Positions 42,806 through 52,231 of a stretch of 64,000 nt of DNA are shown piece after piece; the stretch's first letter is position 1, and each line of letters opens with the position of its first letter. Location of the stretch: the NCBI GenBank assembly GCA_016704425.1, contig JADJAC010000010.1:489501-553500 (forward strand), given 5' to 3'. The translations under genes were made by a program, and so were the position numbers. The DNA is from Sphingomonadales bacterium. GTDB taxonomy: Bacteria > Pseudomonadota > Alphaproteobacteria > Sphingomonadales > Sphingomonadaceae. The notes under the pieces were generated by a model. The model did no database searches, was not told the origin of the DNA, and saw only the letters and a list, made by a program, of their open reading frames with translations.

Positions 42806-43704
42806 GCCGCCAACTCCTCGGACTGAGGTTGCTGGGCATGCATCCAATCGGCTGCGGCCTGTGCCTTGCTGGCGGCGGTGAAGATGGCGCGAGGGTCGTC
42901 CTTCAGCACGCGCAACCACGATGCCACGTATGCGGCATGATCGGCGCGCGGATGGTGGGCGATCCCGAGGTCGGCGAGCACGAACGAAGCGGTCAGTTCG
43001 GCGCAGATCTCCTCGATCGCCAGGCTGTCGCGCTTGAACCTCTCGGCAAAATTGCGGTCGAGCCTGTGCTTTGCGCCTGTAGCGTGGCCAGCTTCGTGCA
43101 GAAGGGTGCCCATCTGCGCCGATGCATCCCGAAACGCGGAAAAGGTTGGCATGAAGATGTGATCAAGATCGATCCGGTAGTGCGCATCGTAGGCGCCTTC
43201 GGTGATCGGAATCTTCAGAGCCGCGACGAATGCCTCGGCATGTTCGAACCGCTCGCTTTCCGGCAATACTGCGACAGGAGCGGGCTCATAGCCCTCGACC
43301 TGTGCGAGGTTGAACACGGTGAAGGCCCGGGCGAACATGCGGCCGGGGCCGGCTTCGCCGTCGTCATGATCATCATCGGCGCGCGATGCGGCCTGCTTCC
43401 AGAACACGACGGTGGTTCCGCGCTCACCCTTGCGGACCTGTCCGCCAAGAGCTGCCCACTGGCGATAGGTCCCCCAAAGACCACTGGAATAGCTGCTGGC
43501 TTCGGCGGCAATCCAGAGCGCCAGCACATTGACACCGCGATAGCGACGGCGGGAGGTGACGTTCTGCGGCCTCGTCGTGGCAGCGCCATCATGGTGCCAG
43601 GGCATGCGCCAATTGCCGGCACCGGCTTCGATGGCAGAGACAATTTCGGTGGTGATGCGCGAATAGACGTCGGCTCGCGGCGTCGCAGGGTGGGATCGGG
43701 ACAT
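42802..43704 (-). CDS. ardC: ArdC-type antirestriction protein
   Basis: A 300-residue ArdC. The N-terminal ssDNA-binding domain (about 1-140, with RGVNVLALW and GTYRQWAALGGQVRKGE) precedes a zinc-metallopeptidase-like domain with HEAGHATGAKH (203-213). ArdC protects incoming single-stranded plasmid DNA from restriction. The full C-terminal domain (AELTASFVLADLGI and SWLRVLKDDPRAIFTAA) is present, in contrast to the second copy. Its stop overlaps the ardC tail fragment start (ATGA). It lies inside the mobile element as cargo. Confidence 0.88.
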   Translation of the reverse strand: MSRSHPATPRADVYSRITTEIVSAIEAGAGNWRMPWHHDGAATTRPQNVTSRRRYRGVNVLALWIAAEASSYSSGLWGTYRQWAALGGQVRKGERGTTVVFWKQAASRADDDHDDGEAGPGRMFARAFTVFNLAQVEGYEPAPVAVLPESERFEHAEAFVAALKIPITEGAYDAHYRIDLDHIFMPTFSAFRDASAQMGTLLHEAGHATGAKHRLDRNFAERFKRDSLAIEEICAELTASFVLADLGIAHHPRADHAAYVASWLRVLKDDPRAIFTAASKAQAAADWMHAQQPQSEELAA

Positions 43705-43748
43705 GGCGGGTCTCCACGACGAGCGGAGGGAAACTCTCTTCCGCTCCT

Positions 43749-45974
43749 TCAGCCCGTCACCCGAAAACCGGCCTCCTCTTCCTCTCCCGCCACACCGGCC
43801 CGAGGTGTGGCGGCACCGGGCGCGATCTGTTCGAGGACACGCTCGATCCTTGCCACCTCGGCCTGAAGCGTTACCCGCTGCAGTTCTGGAAGCCGCTTCT
43901 CGCGCAGCAACAGCCGCGCCTCGTCAGCTCCGCGCTGCCAGGCCGGGCGATGCCGTTCAGCAATGCAGGCATTGGGGCAGCGGACCGGCTCGCACATGGC
44001 GATCATTGGTCCGGTCGCACCCGGTTCCGAAATGCGGTTGAGGCACAGGGCAGTTGCCGGATCAAAGAAGCAATCGGCCAGCGGGCCGACATGCAATGTC
44101 CGCGCGAGACTGCCGAGCATCGTCCGTAGGCGTGGCCGGTCGGCAATCATGGCGGGTAGCGGCGCCAACTCGTGGGCGGCAGTATCGAGTGCGGCTCCGA
44201 TCCTGTTCGCGGCAGGTCCGCCAAGGCGCGCACCACCTTGCCGATCGTCGAAGTAGACGAGGGTATCGTCGATCTGGCCAAGCGCGCGCTGGGCTTCGAT
44301 CTCTCCCCGAAATCCGGACCGGCTGCTGCCGGCATAGCCTTCGAACGCCGCAACGCTGGCGTGCTTGTACTGGATCATGCCGGCAATCGTCCCAAAGGGC
44401 CGGTTGGCGATGTGCCAGGCGATGGTCCGGCGAAACTGGCGTGTGGTCAGACGCCAGGGCGCGCCATTGGGGCCGGCAGGAATGATCGGTGCCTGCGCCG
44501 TTCCGAACCGGTCGTTGAGATGATCGCGAAACCGGTTGAGTTGCCGGACGATCTCTGCAGAAATATGCGTCTTGGTGTTAACCCGAAGCGCGAGGACCGG
44601 CCACAAGGTCGTTGTCCCGCGCGCTTGCCCCGCCCGCGCGGAAAGCCGTTCGAGGACGGCGATGGCTTCGGCAACCGGTGCGATCGTGACCCACTCGGTC
44701 TCCTCGCCGCCTCCGCGCTTGCCCTTGTAAGCAGTGGACTTGATGCGATGCCGCAAGATCGCACCGTCTTCTGCTCTGCTGATGGACAGGCATCCCCGCT
44801 TCATCGCCTGGATCTCGCTGTCCCGCATGCCTGAGAGATAGGCACAAACGACGTAGGCTGCCGACTGCAGCATGACCTCTTCGAGAGCCAGGACCTTGGC
44901 ATCGAAGCGGGTGCGCCAGGGCCGGCCAGTATCGGGATCGGCTGAAATGGGCGTATCCATCCCGCCGATCTCGGTGCCGAGTTCTGCGACGGCTGCGGCA
45001 ATAAGGTCCGGCGCGCCGGTGGTTAGGCTCAGGTGCATGGCCGGTTCGGCCTGCGCGTCGATGCCGGCATGGAGGTGGATCAGATGATAGTTGATCGGTG
45101 GCGTGACTTCGCCGCTTTGCGGATCTGTCCGCGTTGTGCCGTTGTGTGCGGTGGTCCAGATCGGAAACCCGCGCCCTTGTTGCCGCAAGGCGGCAATATA
45201 GGTCTTGAGGCGTTGGCGTTGCCGCGACCGACGATCCGCGTGATCAAGACTTGCCTCAGCGGCAACCAGACGGTCACGCTTTGCTTCGAGGCGATCGAGT
45301 TCCGCCCGCGCGGCGAGGATGTCATCTGCATAGCAGGTCAGGTAGCGCAGCGACCAGGCGAGTAGCGGGGTGATGATCTCTTCCGGAATGCGCGGCGTCC
45401 GGTTCTCTCCGGCGACGTACTTTGCTCCTGCTACCGAGAAAGGGCTGCGCCCCGGCCACGGCTCAAAGGACAGGCTCGCAGTCGGCAGATGGTGCCGCAA
45501 CTCATGCAGGTCGAAGATTATCCGCAGCAGCGCTGCCGCCGCAACCGGACGCAGTCCGGCAAGGCGCAAAGAGCGGGCGTAGCGATCGACAAAGGACTGA
45601 TCGACCCGGCCGAGATCGAAACGACCCAGCTGAGCCTTCACGAAGTCGAAAAAGCGCAAGGTCCGGTTGGCCTCGCCGCGCACCCCCGCCGGCTCAAGCC
45701 GTGAACGGTGGCCGGGTAGATCGACATTGAGACGCGCATGAAGAATCTGGCGCAGGGCATCGGCGATGGATGGGTCGTCGATACCATCGAAATGTACCGT
45801 GACATGACACCGCCGGGCATTGTCGCGAAACACGCCGGGAGCCAGATCCCAGACCGGATCGCCATATCGCGAGATATGCGCGCGATCGACCCCAGGGCGG
45901 AGCGGTGCGGAGATGAGCACCGGGAGGGCGTCGCGTTCATTGCAGCTGTCGGCCAGAAGCTGGAGAGCGGTCAT
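43749..45974 (-). CDS. Tyrosine recombinase, third of a trio
   Basis: A 741-residue site-specific recombinase. The C-terminal catalytic domain has an Arg in YLSGMRDSEIQAMKRG, then RQFRRTIAWHIA (His/Arg box) and a candidate nucleophile Tyr in SVAAFEGYAGSS. The N-terminal 200 residues are a core-binding-type helical domain. The end (Cys-containing CEPVRCPNACIAERH) resembles a zinc ribbon. It overlaps the previous gene by four bases (ATGA). Trio operons of this kind are known as recombinase-in-trio elements, and related to Tn554-like sets. Confidence 0.8.
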   Translation of the reverse strand: MTALQLLADSCNERDALPVLISAPLRPGVDRAHISRYGDPVWDLAPGVFRDNARRCHVTVHFDGIDDPSIADALRQILHARLNVDLPGHRSRLEPAGVRGEANRTLRFFDFVKAQLGRFDLGRVDQSFVDRYARSLRLAGLRPVAAAALLRIIFDLHELRHHLPTASLSFEPWPGRSPFSVAGAKYVAGENRTPRIPEEIITPLLAWSLRYLTCYADDILAARAELDRLEAKRDRLVAAEASLDHADRRSRQRQRLKTYIAALRQQGRGFPIWTTAHNGTTRTDPQSGEVTPPINYHLIHLHAGIDAQAEPAMHLSLTTGAPDLIAAAVAELGTEIGGMDTPISADPDTGRPWRTRFDAKVLALEEVMLQSAAYVVCAYLSGMRDSEIQAMKRGCLSISRAEDGAILRHRIKSTAYKGKRGGGEETEWVTIAPVAEAIAVLERLSARAGQARGTTTLWPVLALRVNTKTHISAEIVRQLNRFRDHLNDRFGTAQAPIIPAGPNGAPWRLTTRQFRRTIAWHIANRPFGTIAGMIQYKHASVAAFEGYAGSSRSGFRGEIEAQRALGQIDDTLVYFDDRQGGARLGGPAANRIGAALDTAAHELAPLPAMIADRPRLRTMLGSLARTLHVGPLADCFFDPATALCLNRISEPGATGPMIAMCEPVRCPNACIAERHRPAWQRGADEARLLLREKRLPELQRVTLQAEVARIERVLEQIAPGAATPRAGVAGEEEEAGFRVTG

Positions 45975-47758
45975 GCGCGGGCCTCGGGTGGCAGGTAAAC
46001 CATGGGAGGTTCGGCCGCGACCTGCGCCCGGGCCCTTGCAACAACGTCGTCGGCGAAGGCGGGAAGTATCTGCTGAACAATGCGGTCACGGGCATGGCCG
46101 AACTTGGCTGCCCACTCGGCCGCGCTCAAACCGGCTCGCTGATCATCAACGAAGGTGAGGAACGCGAGGATGGCGGGCAGCTTGCGCGCGGTGATGACCG
46201 CGTTGCGACAATCTAGGCAACCCCAGAATGGCGTGGGGCACGCGGTACCGGCAGATGCAAAGGGACTGGAATAGAAGTTGCCGCAGCTGGCAAGCCAGAC
46301 GTCCTGTTCGCCGTCGAGAAGTGCGCGCGAGATGCCTTCATAATCCGGATCGGGGCTCGCCAACGCGCCGTGCCGCCGCTCCTCGTCCGAGGGAGGAAGT
46401 ATCCTTGGACCGGTCAGCGCTTCTTCGAAGGCGTCCGCCACGGCCTGCTCGTGCAGCGGTCTGAGTGCCGGAATATCGGCGTAGTGCCGTGCCGCGATCT
46501 CGACGGTATGGCCAACGGCGAAGCGGGCCATGTGCCCTTCGGTCTTCAGGTACCACAAGGCCTTGTGGGTCTTGCGCAGGTGCGAAAGGCGCAGATGGAG
46601 CGGTCGGCCGGCGTCATCGACAATGCCGTGACGCTGCGTCCAGGCGTCGATCGTCGTGCGCGGATGGCGGATACCAGCGGTGATCTCGTTGGTCTGATAA
46701 TATACCCAAAGGTTGTCGCTGGAATTATGCACCCTGGCCTTGGCGGAGAGTGCGATAATCCGCCGGATCAGGCCGCCCGGCGTCGATGAGCCACCATCAC
46801 GGACCCGGATGGTCTTGTGCTCGGCACCGTGGGCGCGAAGCTTGGTGTAGGCGACATCGACGGTGCCGCCCGAAGCGTTGCGCAGGCAATCGATGGTGAG
46901 CGACTTGCAGCACTCCAGCTCGAGCCCCGTCTCCAGCGAGAGCAGAACGAGAAGCGGCACGACGTCGTGTGCAGTAAGGTAGTGGGCAGCATGGAGGCTC
47001 AGGTTGAACCTTGCCCCGCTCAGTTCGCGGATCCACCGCAGCTTGTACAGACTCTGACATGCGGGATCACGGTGGTGCAGCACACCGCGCGCTTCGATGG
47101 CAGCGTGGGCTTGGCGGTAAGCGCCTTCTATCTCCGGCACCTCATCCAAACGCGGCCCCGACCGCAAGCGCGCCTCGATCGCAACAAGATCGGCGCGTGC
47201 CGCATCGCGGAGTTGGCGAGCGACATACGGACTGTAGGCATCGCGTGGATGGGGGCGAACGTGGGGGTGCGAGCTGACGTAGCGCAGCCGTTCCCGCAAG
47301 CCAGGATCGACAAGCTCGGGACCATCGGCCGCAATGCGGCGAAGGACGGAGACGACCTTGGCGACATAGGTCGGCGCATGTGTCCGCGACTTACCCTGCG
47401 CAGCGAGCCACCTCTCGAACCCGTCGATATGGTCGGCGCGAAGGTCTGCCGGGCCGTTGATCCGGTCGCCTGTCCCGGCAAGATAGGCAAAGAAGTTCGG
47501 TAACTGCGTCACGTATGTCTTGATCGACGAACGTACCAAAATGGGGCCGCGCGGGGCAACGAGCATGAACAGGCCCCGTGCAAAGGCGAGAGCCAGGCCT
47601 CGTGGCCGCAAGCTGGTGAAATCCACGAGCAACTCGCCGCCGTATGGCGGATCGATCATGAAGCGCAGCCTGCTGATCTGCGACCATGGATCGGCCTCGG
47701 GCGCAGTCGCCGAGGCCTCGAAACTGACCTTGCGTCCTTTGCGTGGAGCAGCGGTCAT
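45971..47758 (-). CDS. Tyrosine recombinase, second of a trio
   Basis: A 595-residue recombinase. The catalytic region has a candidate helix with SLETGLELECCKSLTIDC in the first box, RLSHLRKTHKALWYLKTEGH for the His/Arg box, GHTVEIAARHYADI with the His and Tyr. The first box seems to lack its usual Arg, so it may be an accessory recombinase. A CPTPFWGCLDCRNAVI segment gives a zinc-ribbon-like site. It overlaps both neighbours by four bases, so the three are translated as one operon. Confidence 0.78.
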   Translation of the reverse strand: MTAAPRKGRKVSFEASATAPEADPWSQISRLRFMIDPPYGGELLVDFTSLRPRGLALAFARGLFMLVAPRGPILVRSSIKTYVTQLPNFFAYLAGTGDRINGPADLRADHIDGFERWLAAQGKSRTHAPTYVAKVVSVLRRIAADGPELVDPGLRERLRYVSSHPHVRPHPRDAYSPYVARQLRDAARADLVAIEARLRSGPRLDEVPEIEGAYRQAHAAIEARGVLHHRDPACQSLYKLRWIRELSGARFNLSLHAAHYLTAHDVVPLLVLLSLETGLELECCKSLTIDCLRNASGGTVDVAYTKLRAHGAEHKTIRVRDGGSSTPGGLIRRIIALSAKARVHNSSDNLWVYYQTNEITAGIRHPRTTIDAWTQRHGIVDDAGRPLHLRLSHLRKTHKALWYLKTEGHMARFAVGHTVEIAARHYADIPALRPLHEQAVADAFEEALTGPRILPPSDEERRHGALASPDPDYEGISRALLDGEQDVWLASCGNFYSSPFASAGTACPTPFWGCLDCRNAVITARKLPAILAFLTFVDDQRAGLSAAEWAAKFGHARDRIVQQILPAFADDVVARARAQVAAEPPMVYLPPEARA

Positions 47759-49146
47759 GATGGAAGATAGCCCGGTACGAGTGCCAACAGCTCTTCGACC
47801 GCCGCATCAACGGTATCGGCACGCGTGGAGAGGTGATCGAGATAGATCGAGGTCGTGGCGAGGCTTGAATGACCGAGCAATCGCTGAACCTGCTGAAGCG
47901 GATCGCCGACCAACTGGCGATAGCCTTCCATGGCGCCCACCGGTCCCGCCGCTTCGGCAAGACGGCGCTGGATCAGCATCGCCAGCATGTGGACCGCAAA
48001 GGAATGCCTGAGTTGATGGGGGCTGACCCGGACCGGGATGCCGGCATCCGTGCAACGGCGGCTCGCCCGCGCGAAGATCGCTTCCCACGAGTTGGGGAGC
48101 ACCGGATGCCCGACCTCGGTCAGCCAGAGCACCGCTGCTTCGCAGGGCGTTCCGTCGTCATCGCAAATGACGAGCCTCCCGCGTTCATCCGGTGTGACGA
48201 CCTCCATGTCCATTGTGCCACCGCCAACGAGATGCAATGCGCTCGGCCCGAATGAGGGGCGGTGGATGAAGATCGGGCGGTCGATGGCTTCCCAGCCACG
48301 GCGTCTTGCGAACTTGGCGACGGCTTCGGCTCGCTCAACGGCGATATAGGCGTCAAACACCGGTAACAAACGGCGCGGCAGCAACATGCTACGCCCCCTG
48401 TCTCCCTTGGTGAGTGCCGCCGGAAGCTCGACCCGCCGCTGCCGTTCCGTGCGGGCGCCGCCAACCGGAATCTCGGCAGCGAGCATGTGGGATGCCTCTT
48501 CCAGGCGCAGGCCGGTGGTGACCAGCAGATCGGCGAACAGCGCGTTGCGCGCGCCATTGCGGTCACGTGCTCCAGAGCGCTCGGTTCCTTCAACGGTCAG
48601 GCCGCGCAGGCCGACCTCGCGGAAGGCGCGGTAATCGGTGAGATCGATGAAGCGGACATCGGACCGACGGGCCGCGCGTTCGTAGGCGTCGTTGCGCCCG
48701 GCAATGGCAGCGCGGCGACCACCCTGAGATCTTTGCCAGATCTGCCGGTGGGTAAAGGGCGTGCGCTCGACCAAACCTTCCCGCTCGGCCCATCGATAAA
48801 GCTTGTCGAGAGAGGCAATCGCCCGGTTCCACGTCGATGCCGAGACCCGGAACTCAGCGTCGGTGCGCCGTCGGGCACGATGATAGGCACTGACATCATC
48901 GGTATCGGCTTGCCAGACGGACTTGCCGCGCGCGGAGGTGAGGAAGCGGACCCAGACCAGAACATCATAGCCGTGAGCGCGCAGCGAATGGCGAGACCGC
49001 GCCCCGTTCAACGGCAGATCAAGAAAGTAGCGGTCGAGGTCTGGATCGTAGATCTCTCCACCTCGCAGGATCACCGGGATGTACGAGTCCAGGCCATCTG
49101 CCACCCGGCGTTCCTGAATGACGATCAGCGTCTCTGAAGTATCCAC
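47755..49146 (-). CDS. Tyrosine recombinase, first of a trio
   Basis: A 463-residue recombinase with a SAM-like N-terminal DNA-binding domain (SLRAHGYDVLVWVRFLTSAR, ASTWNRAIASLDKLYRWAE) and a full catalytic set: TTGLRLEEASHML (Arg), SPHQLRHSFAVH (His-x-x-Arg), LLGHSSLATTSIYLDH (His and Tyr nucleophile). ATG 49146 is the natural start. It is the first gene of the trio and overlaps the second by four bases. It would drive integration and excision of the element. Confidence 0.85.
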   Translation of the reverse strand: MDTSETLIVIQERRVADGLDSYIPVILRGGEIYDPDLDRYFLDLPLNGARSRHSLRAHGYDVLVWVRFLTSARGKSVWQADTDDVSAYHRARRRTDAEFRVSASTWNRAIASLDKLYRWAEREGLVERTPFTHRQIWQRSQGGRRAAIAGRNDAYERAARRSDVRFIDLTDYRAFREVGLRGLTVEGTERSGARDRNGARNALFADLLVTTGLRLEEASHMLAAEIPVGGARTERQRRVELPAALTKGDRGRSMLLPRRLLPVFDAYIAVERAEAVAKFARRRGWEAIDRPIFIHRPSFGPSALHLVGGGTMDMEVVTPDERGRLVICDDDGTPCEAAVLWLTEVGHPVLPNSWEAIFARASRRCTDAGIPVRVSPHQLRHSFAVHMLAMLIQRRLAEAAGPVGAMEGYRQLVGDPLQQVQRLLGHSSLATTSIYLDHLSTRADTVDAAVEELLALVPGYLPS

Positions 49147-49219
49147 AGCTTGCCAGTCCCTCCCCCGGACCCCCTCCCGAATCCAGATCTCACACGTTGC
49201 GCGTCTGCGGGACGGTGGC

Positions 49220-49270
49220 CATCAGGCCGGACTACGCCAGCTTATGGATAGCGCTTCATCCGGCCTGATG
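49220..49270. repeat. 12-bp inverted repeat at the recombinase end
   Basis: CATCAGGCCGGA (49220-49231) and TCCGGCCTGATG (49259-49270) are perfect inverted repeats around a 27-base spacer, 74 bases upstream of the recombinase trio and 56 bases from the element end. It is a candidate binding or recombination site for the trio, or its promoter operator. Confidence 0.65.
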
Positions 49271-49300
49271 ACCCCCTGCGTTGTGCCAAGAACATACCGT

Positions 49301-50044
49301 TCAATGGTGCGTCAGGCACGGTGCAGACTGTCCAGATAAGGCCACCAGCTCCTCGAACGCATAAGCCTTGTCGCCAAAACGCTTGCCAAATTCGCGGGCG
49401 AGCCGCGAGGCATGGCCTGACCAATGGCCAAGCTCATGCGCTTTCGTGGCCACGAATCCGTCTTCGGTGTTGAAGACATTGGGGTGCGGAAGCTGAATAT
49501 AATCAGCGCCTGGCGAGTAGAACGCGCGGTCTCCGCCGAGGCGTATGTCAGCCGGGATCGGGCCGAAAAAGCGCTCGATGGCAGCGGCCTTCTGCGAGGG
49601 CGTCGGCGGTGCTTCGGGCACCGGGCTCGGATAGAAATGCGGCGGCAGACCATCGATCTGAGAGGCGTTGAACACGCTGTAGGCGCGCATGAAGCGGATT
49701 GTTTTTGACGATTCCTCGCCCGTTGCATGGTCGATCGCAGTCTTCTTCGTGCTGTTGAAGTAGATGCTCGGCTCGGCGGTCTCGCCCTTGCGGACTTGTC
49801 CGCCAAGCTCGATGGCTTGCCGCCAGGTCATCCAGTAGCGTGAGCCATAACCATAGTGGTCGGCCACCGCCCAAAGATAGAGGCGGTTGATCCCTGTGTA
49901 AGGGACGCCTGCAGCGCGCAGCGGCGCTCCGCCCATACCTGTCTTCTTCCAGGGTCGGCGCCAGGGCAGCGTTCCGGCCTCAATTGTATCGATGATCAGA
50001 TTGGTGATTTCCTGCGCGACGTCGCGCTTGGGTCGTTGGCGCAT
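49301..50044 (-). pseudogene. ardC: N-terminal part of the split second ardC
   Basis: A 247-residue ArdC. The ssDNA-binding domain and the zinc site HELGHWSGHASRL (203-215) are intact, but the protein ends at FEELVA-LSGQSAPCLTHH. The residues after Ala235 come from the mobile element end, and the ArdC C-terminal domain is missing. That domain is encoded at 42494-42805. ATG 50044 has GAGGAG upstream. It may still make a truncated protein with its metal site, but loss of the tail makes full activity doubtful. Confidence 0.8.
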
Positions 50045-50057
50045 TGGCCTGCTCCTC

Positions 50058-50098
50058 AACAAAAAGAGGCCCGGCTCACTCAGGCGAGTGGCCGGGCC
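50058..50098 (-). terminator. Rho-independent terminator after parB-like gene
   Basis: On the minus strand GGCCCGGCCACTCG pairs with CGAGTGAGCCGGGCC-type bases (13-14 bp with one mismatch), followed by TCTTTTTGTT. It lies between the parB-like stop (50126) and the split ardC start (50044). Confidence 0.8.
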
Positions 50099-50125
50099 GG
50101 TCATCAGGAGGGGTGATTGACCGCC

Positions 50126-52231
50126 TCAGGCGGCTACCGCCGCTTCTTCACAGGCGACTTCAGGTTGATGTTCATTGATGAGCTCGTCGGCCTTGCTGTC
50201 GGCTTCACCGTCATCGCCATCGCAGACGTCGGCGACAGGGTCGCTTTCGTCGGTGTCCGGGATGACCGGATCAGCGGGATTGGCACCAATCGTGAACTTC
50301 ATGCCTTCGGGGAGCCAGGCCAGTGCTGCTTCCTTGACGTCCTGTTCAACGATCGCCTTGCCGGCGAAGATCGTCTCGCAGGTCTTGGCAAGGTCAGCCT
50401 TCTTCGATGCGGCATAACGCGCCGCAAGATCGCTGCCGCCGACTTCGGTCAGCGCGGCAAGACACGAGGTCTTGCTGACTCGGTCGAAGAAATTCTCGGC
50501 TGTCGGCCGCCACATCGCTGCAACGTCGATGTCGAGCATACTGCCGATGACAGCATGGATCGGATGATATTCCGAACCATAGCCCTTCTTGGCTTCGAGC
50601 GAGATGGCCACCGCATAGGCGAGCCACGCCGCCTTGGCTTCGTCGGCAAGTTCGCGGAAGGCAATGAAGCGCTGGGCTGCACAGCCATGTTCCTGCCATG
50701 CCGTATCGAGCGCGTTTTCGGCCTCGGCGAGAATCCCCTCAGCTGTGGACTGCGAAAGTTCTCCGGTCGCCGGATCGCTGGGTCGTCCGCCCTTGATCGA
50801 GGTTCCCCGGCTTTCATAGCTGCGGCTGTCAGCCAGCGCGAAGATGGCGAAGTCGAGCGCGAGCCCCGCATCGGTGAGCAGCGATGCCGACAGGATATTG
50901 CGGCGCTGGACCGAAAGCTCGTCGAACAGGCGGGCGCTGATCGGCTTTTCCGTGCCCGGCGCAACTGCCTCGGGACTGGAAGGCGCAGCGCTGCCTCGCT
51001 TGGTAGAACCTGGCACCGGCTCTTCGGCCGTCGCTGTCACCTTGCCATTCTCATCGGTCTCGAACGACAGGCGCTTTTCGCTGTAGTAATCGGCCTCGAG
51101 GACCATCTCGCCGCGGGTGGTGAGAACCAGGAACCGTCCGGCCTCACTGCGCCATTCTTCGGGCAGTTCGCGCACCGGGTTATTGAGGTCGCTGCGCTCA
51201 GCATCGAGATCCTCATACTCGGCCTCGAGCTGTGCGAAATCGGTCTCATTGCCCTCAGGGTCGCCTTCATGTCCTTCGTCGATGATCTCGCTGATTTCTT
51301 CCATGCGGGCATCGATCGCGTCAATTCGGGCTCGTGCTTCTTCGGAGAGCGGCGCGGGCGGCAGCCGGACAGCATTGACGCCCATTTCGCTGCGTGCCTG
51401 CCAGGAATTGGTCGACGCCACCGGGCTGATCCAGGCAAGGCCCGTCTCGGCAGTGATACGCTGGGCTTCGGCTTCCATTTTCTCCGCCGCAAGCCTGTGG
51501 GCGATCTCGATGTCGATCCAGCGATCATCTGCCGCTTCGCTGAAGAGGTCGCGCTCGATCTTGCCGCCGGCGGCCACATAGGCATCTTCGCCGATCAGCA
51601 GCGCGATTGGGTCATTGCCGCGCATGGAACCGCTCGCCACCATCCGCCGAATGGCATCGGCGCTTGGGTTATAGGCGTAGCGCATCTGCTCAAAGACCCG
51701 CAGCTGCACCTCGTGCTGATCGGTCGCGGCGTAAGCCTTGGCGATCTCGAGAGTGACATCGCCTTTGGCAAGCGCCTCGAAGATCGGCTCGGCGAGGTTG
51801 GCAAGACGCAGACGGCCTTCCACGAAGCGCTGGGTCAGGCCAAAGCGTTTGGCGACCGCGGCAACATCGCTGCCTTCCTTGATGAAGTGCTGGAAGGCGC
51901 GGCATTCTTCAGCTGGTGACATCCCGACGCGCTGGAAGTTCTCAGCGAGCGAGGCCTCGCCAGCTTCCTCTTCGCTGCCCTCGAGCAGCTTGCATTCGAT
52001 CTCGGCATCGGGGGCCCAGGCACCACGCGTGACGATCATCTCGATGGCCCGCAGGCGGCGGCCACCGGCGATCACGGCAAACTTGCCGCGCTTCTTGCTC
52101 TTGGTGACCAGCAAGTTCTGCAAAAGGCCGCGCGCTTCGATGTCGGCGGAAAGCTGGATATCGTCTTCTTCGCTGCGCGTTTTGCGCACATTGGCATCGC
52201 TCAGATAGAGCCGGGAAAAGGGAATAAGCAT
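50126..52231 (-). CDS. Large ParB/RepB/Spo0J-family protein
   Basis: A 701-residue protein. The N-terminal ParB domain shows FSRLYLSDANVRKT, IAGGRRLRAIEMI (Arg/Gly patch) and ASLAENFQRVGMSPAEE, followed by a helix-turn-helix KRFGLTQRFVEGRLRLANL (about 160-180). The remaining 450 residues form an acidic helical region and a conserved-looking C-terminal part. Typical plasmid ParB proteins are about 300 residues, so this is a long, plasmid-specific form with unknown extra function; no ParA gene is adjacent. ATG 52231 has AGGAG at eight bases. A terminator follows. Confidence 0.82.
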   Translation of the reverse strand: MLIPFSRLYLSDANVRKTRSEEDDIQLSADIEARGLLQNLLVTKSKKRGKFAVIAGGRRLRAIEMIVTRGAWAPDAEIECKLLEGSEEEAGEASLAENFQRVGMSPAEECRAFQHFIKEGSDVAAVAKRFGLTQRFVEGRLRLANLAEPIFEALAKGDVTLEIAKAYAATDQHEVQLRVFEQMRYAYNPSADAIRRMVASGSMRGNDPIALLIGEDAYVAAGGKIERDLFSEAADDRWIDIEIAHRLAAEKMEAEAQRITAETGLAWISPVASTNSWQARSEMGVNAVRLPPAPLSEEARARIDAIDARMEEISEIIDEGHEGDPEGNETDFAQLEAEYEDLDAERSDLNNPVRELPEEWRSEAGRFLVLTTRGEMVLEADYYSEKRLSFETDENGKVTATAEEPVPGSTKRGSAAPSSPEAVAPGTEKPISARLFDELSVQRRNILSASLLTDAGLALDFAIFALADSRSYESRGTSIKGGRPSDPATGELSQSTAEGILAEAENALDTAWQEHGCAAQRFIAFRELADEAKAAWLAYAVAISLEAKKGYGSEYHPIHAVIGSMLDIDVAAMWRPTAENFFDRVSKTSCLAALTEVGGSDLAARYAASKKADLAKTCETIFAGKAIVEQDVKEAALAWLPEGMKFTIGANPADPVIPDTDESDPVADVCDGDDGEADSKADELINEHQPEVACEEAAVAA

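Larger units (their letters stand above)
42746..49339. mobile_element. 6.6-kb element with tyrosine recombinase trio and ardC
   Basis: The ends are inverted: ATATCCTGACAGTC (42746-42759) and GACTGTCCAGATAA (49326-49339) pair at 11 of 14 positions. They sit exactly where ardC homology breaks off on both sides. The element carries three overlapping tyrosine recombinase genes (43749-49146) and an intact ardC (42802-43704). The flanking triplets next to each end (GGCGAT and GGCCAC) may be coupling bases. No long target duplication is seen. Boundaries are read from sequence, not proven. Confidence 0.7.

Noticed and set aside
50117..51919. 600-codon plus-strand frame
   Set aside because: It lies opposite the ParB-like gene, which has ParB motifs and a ribosome site; the shadow has neither.
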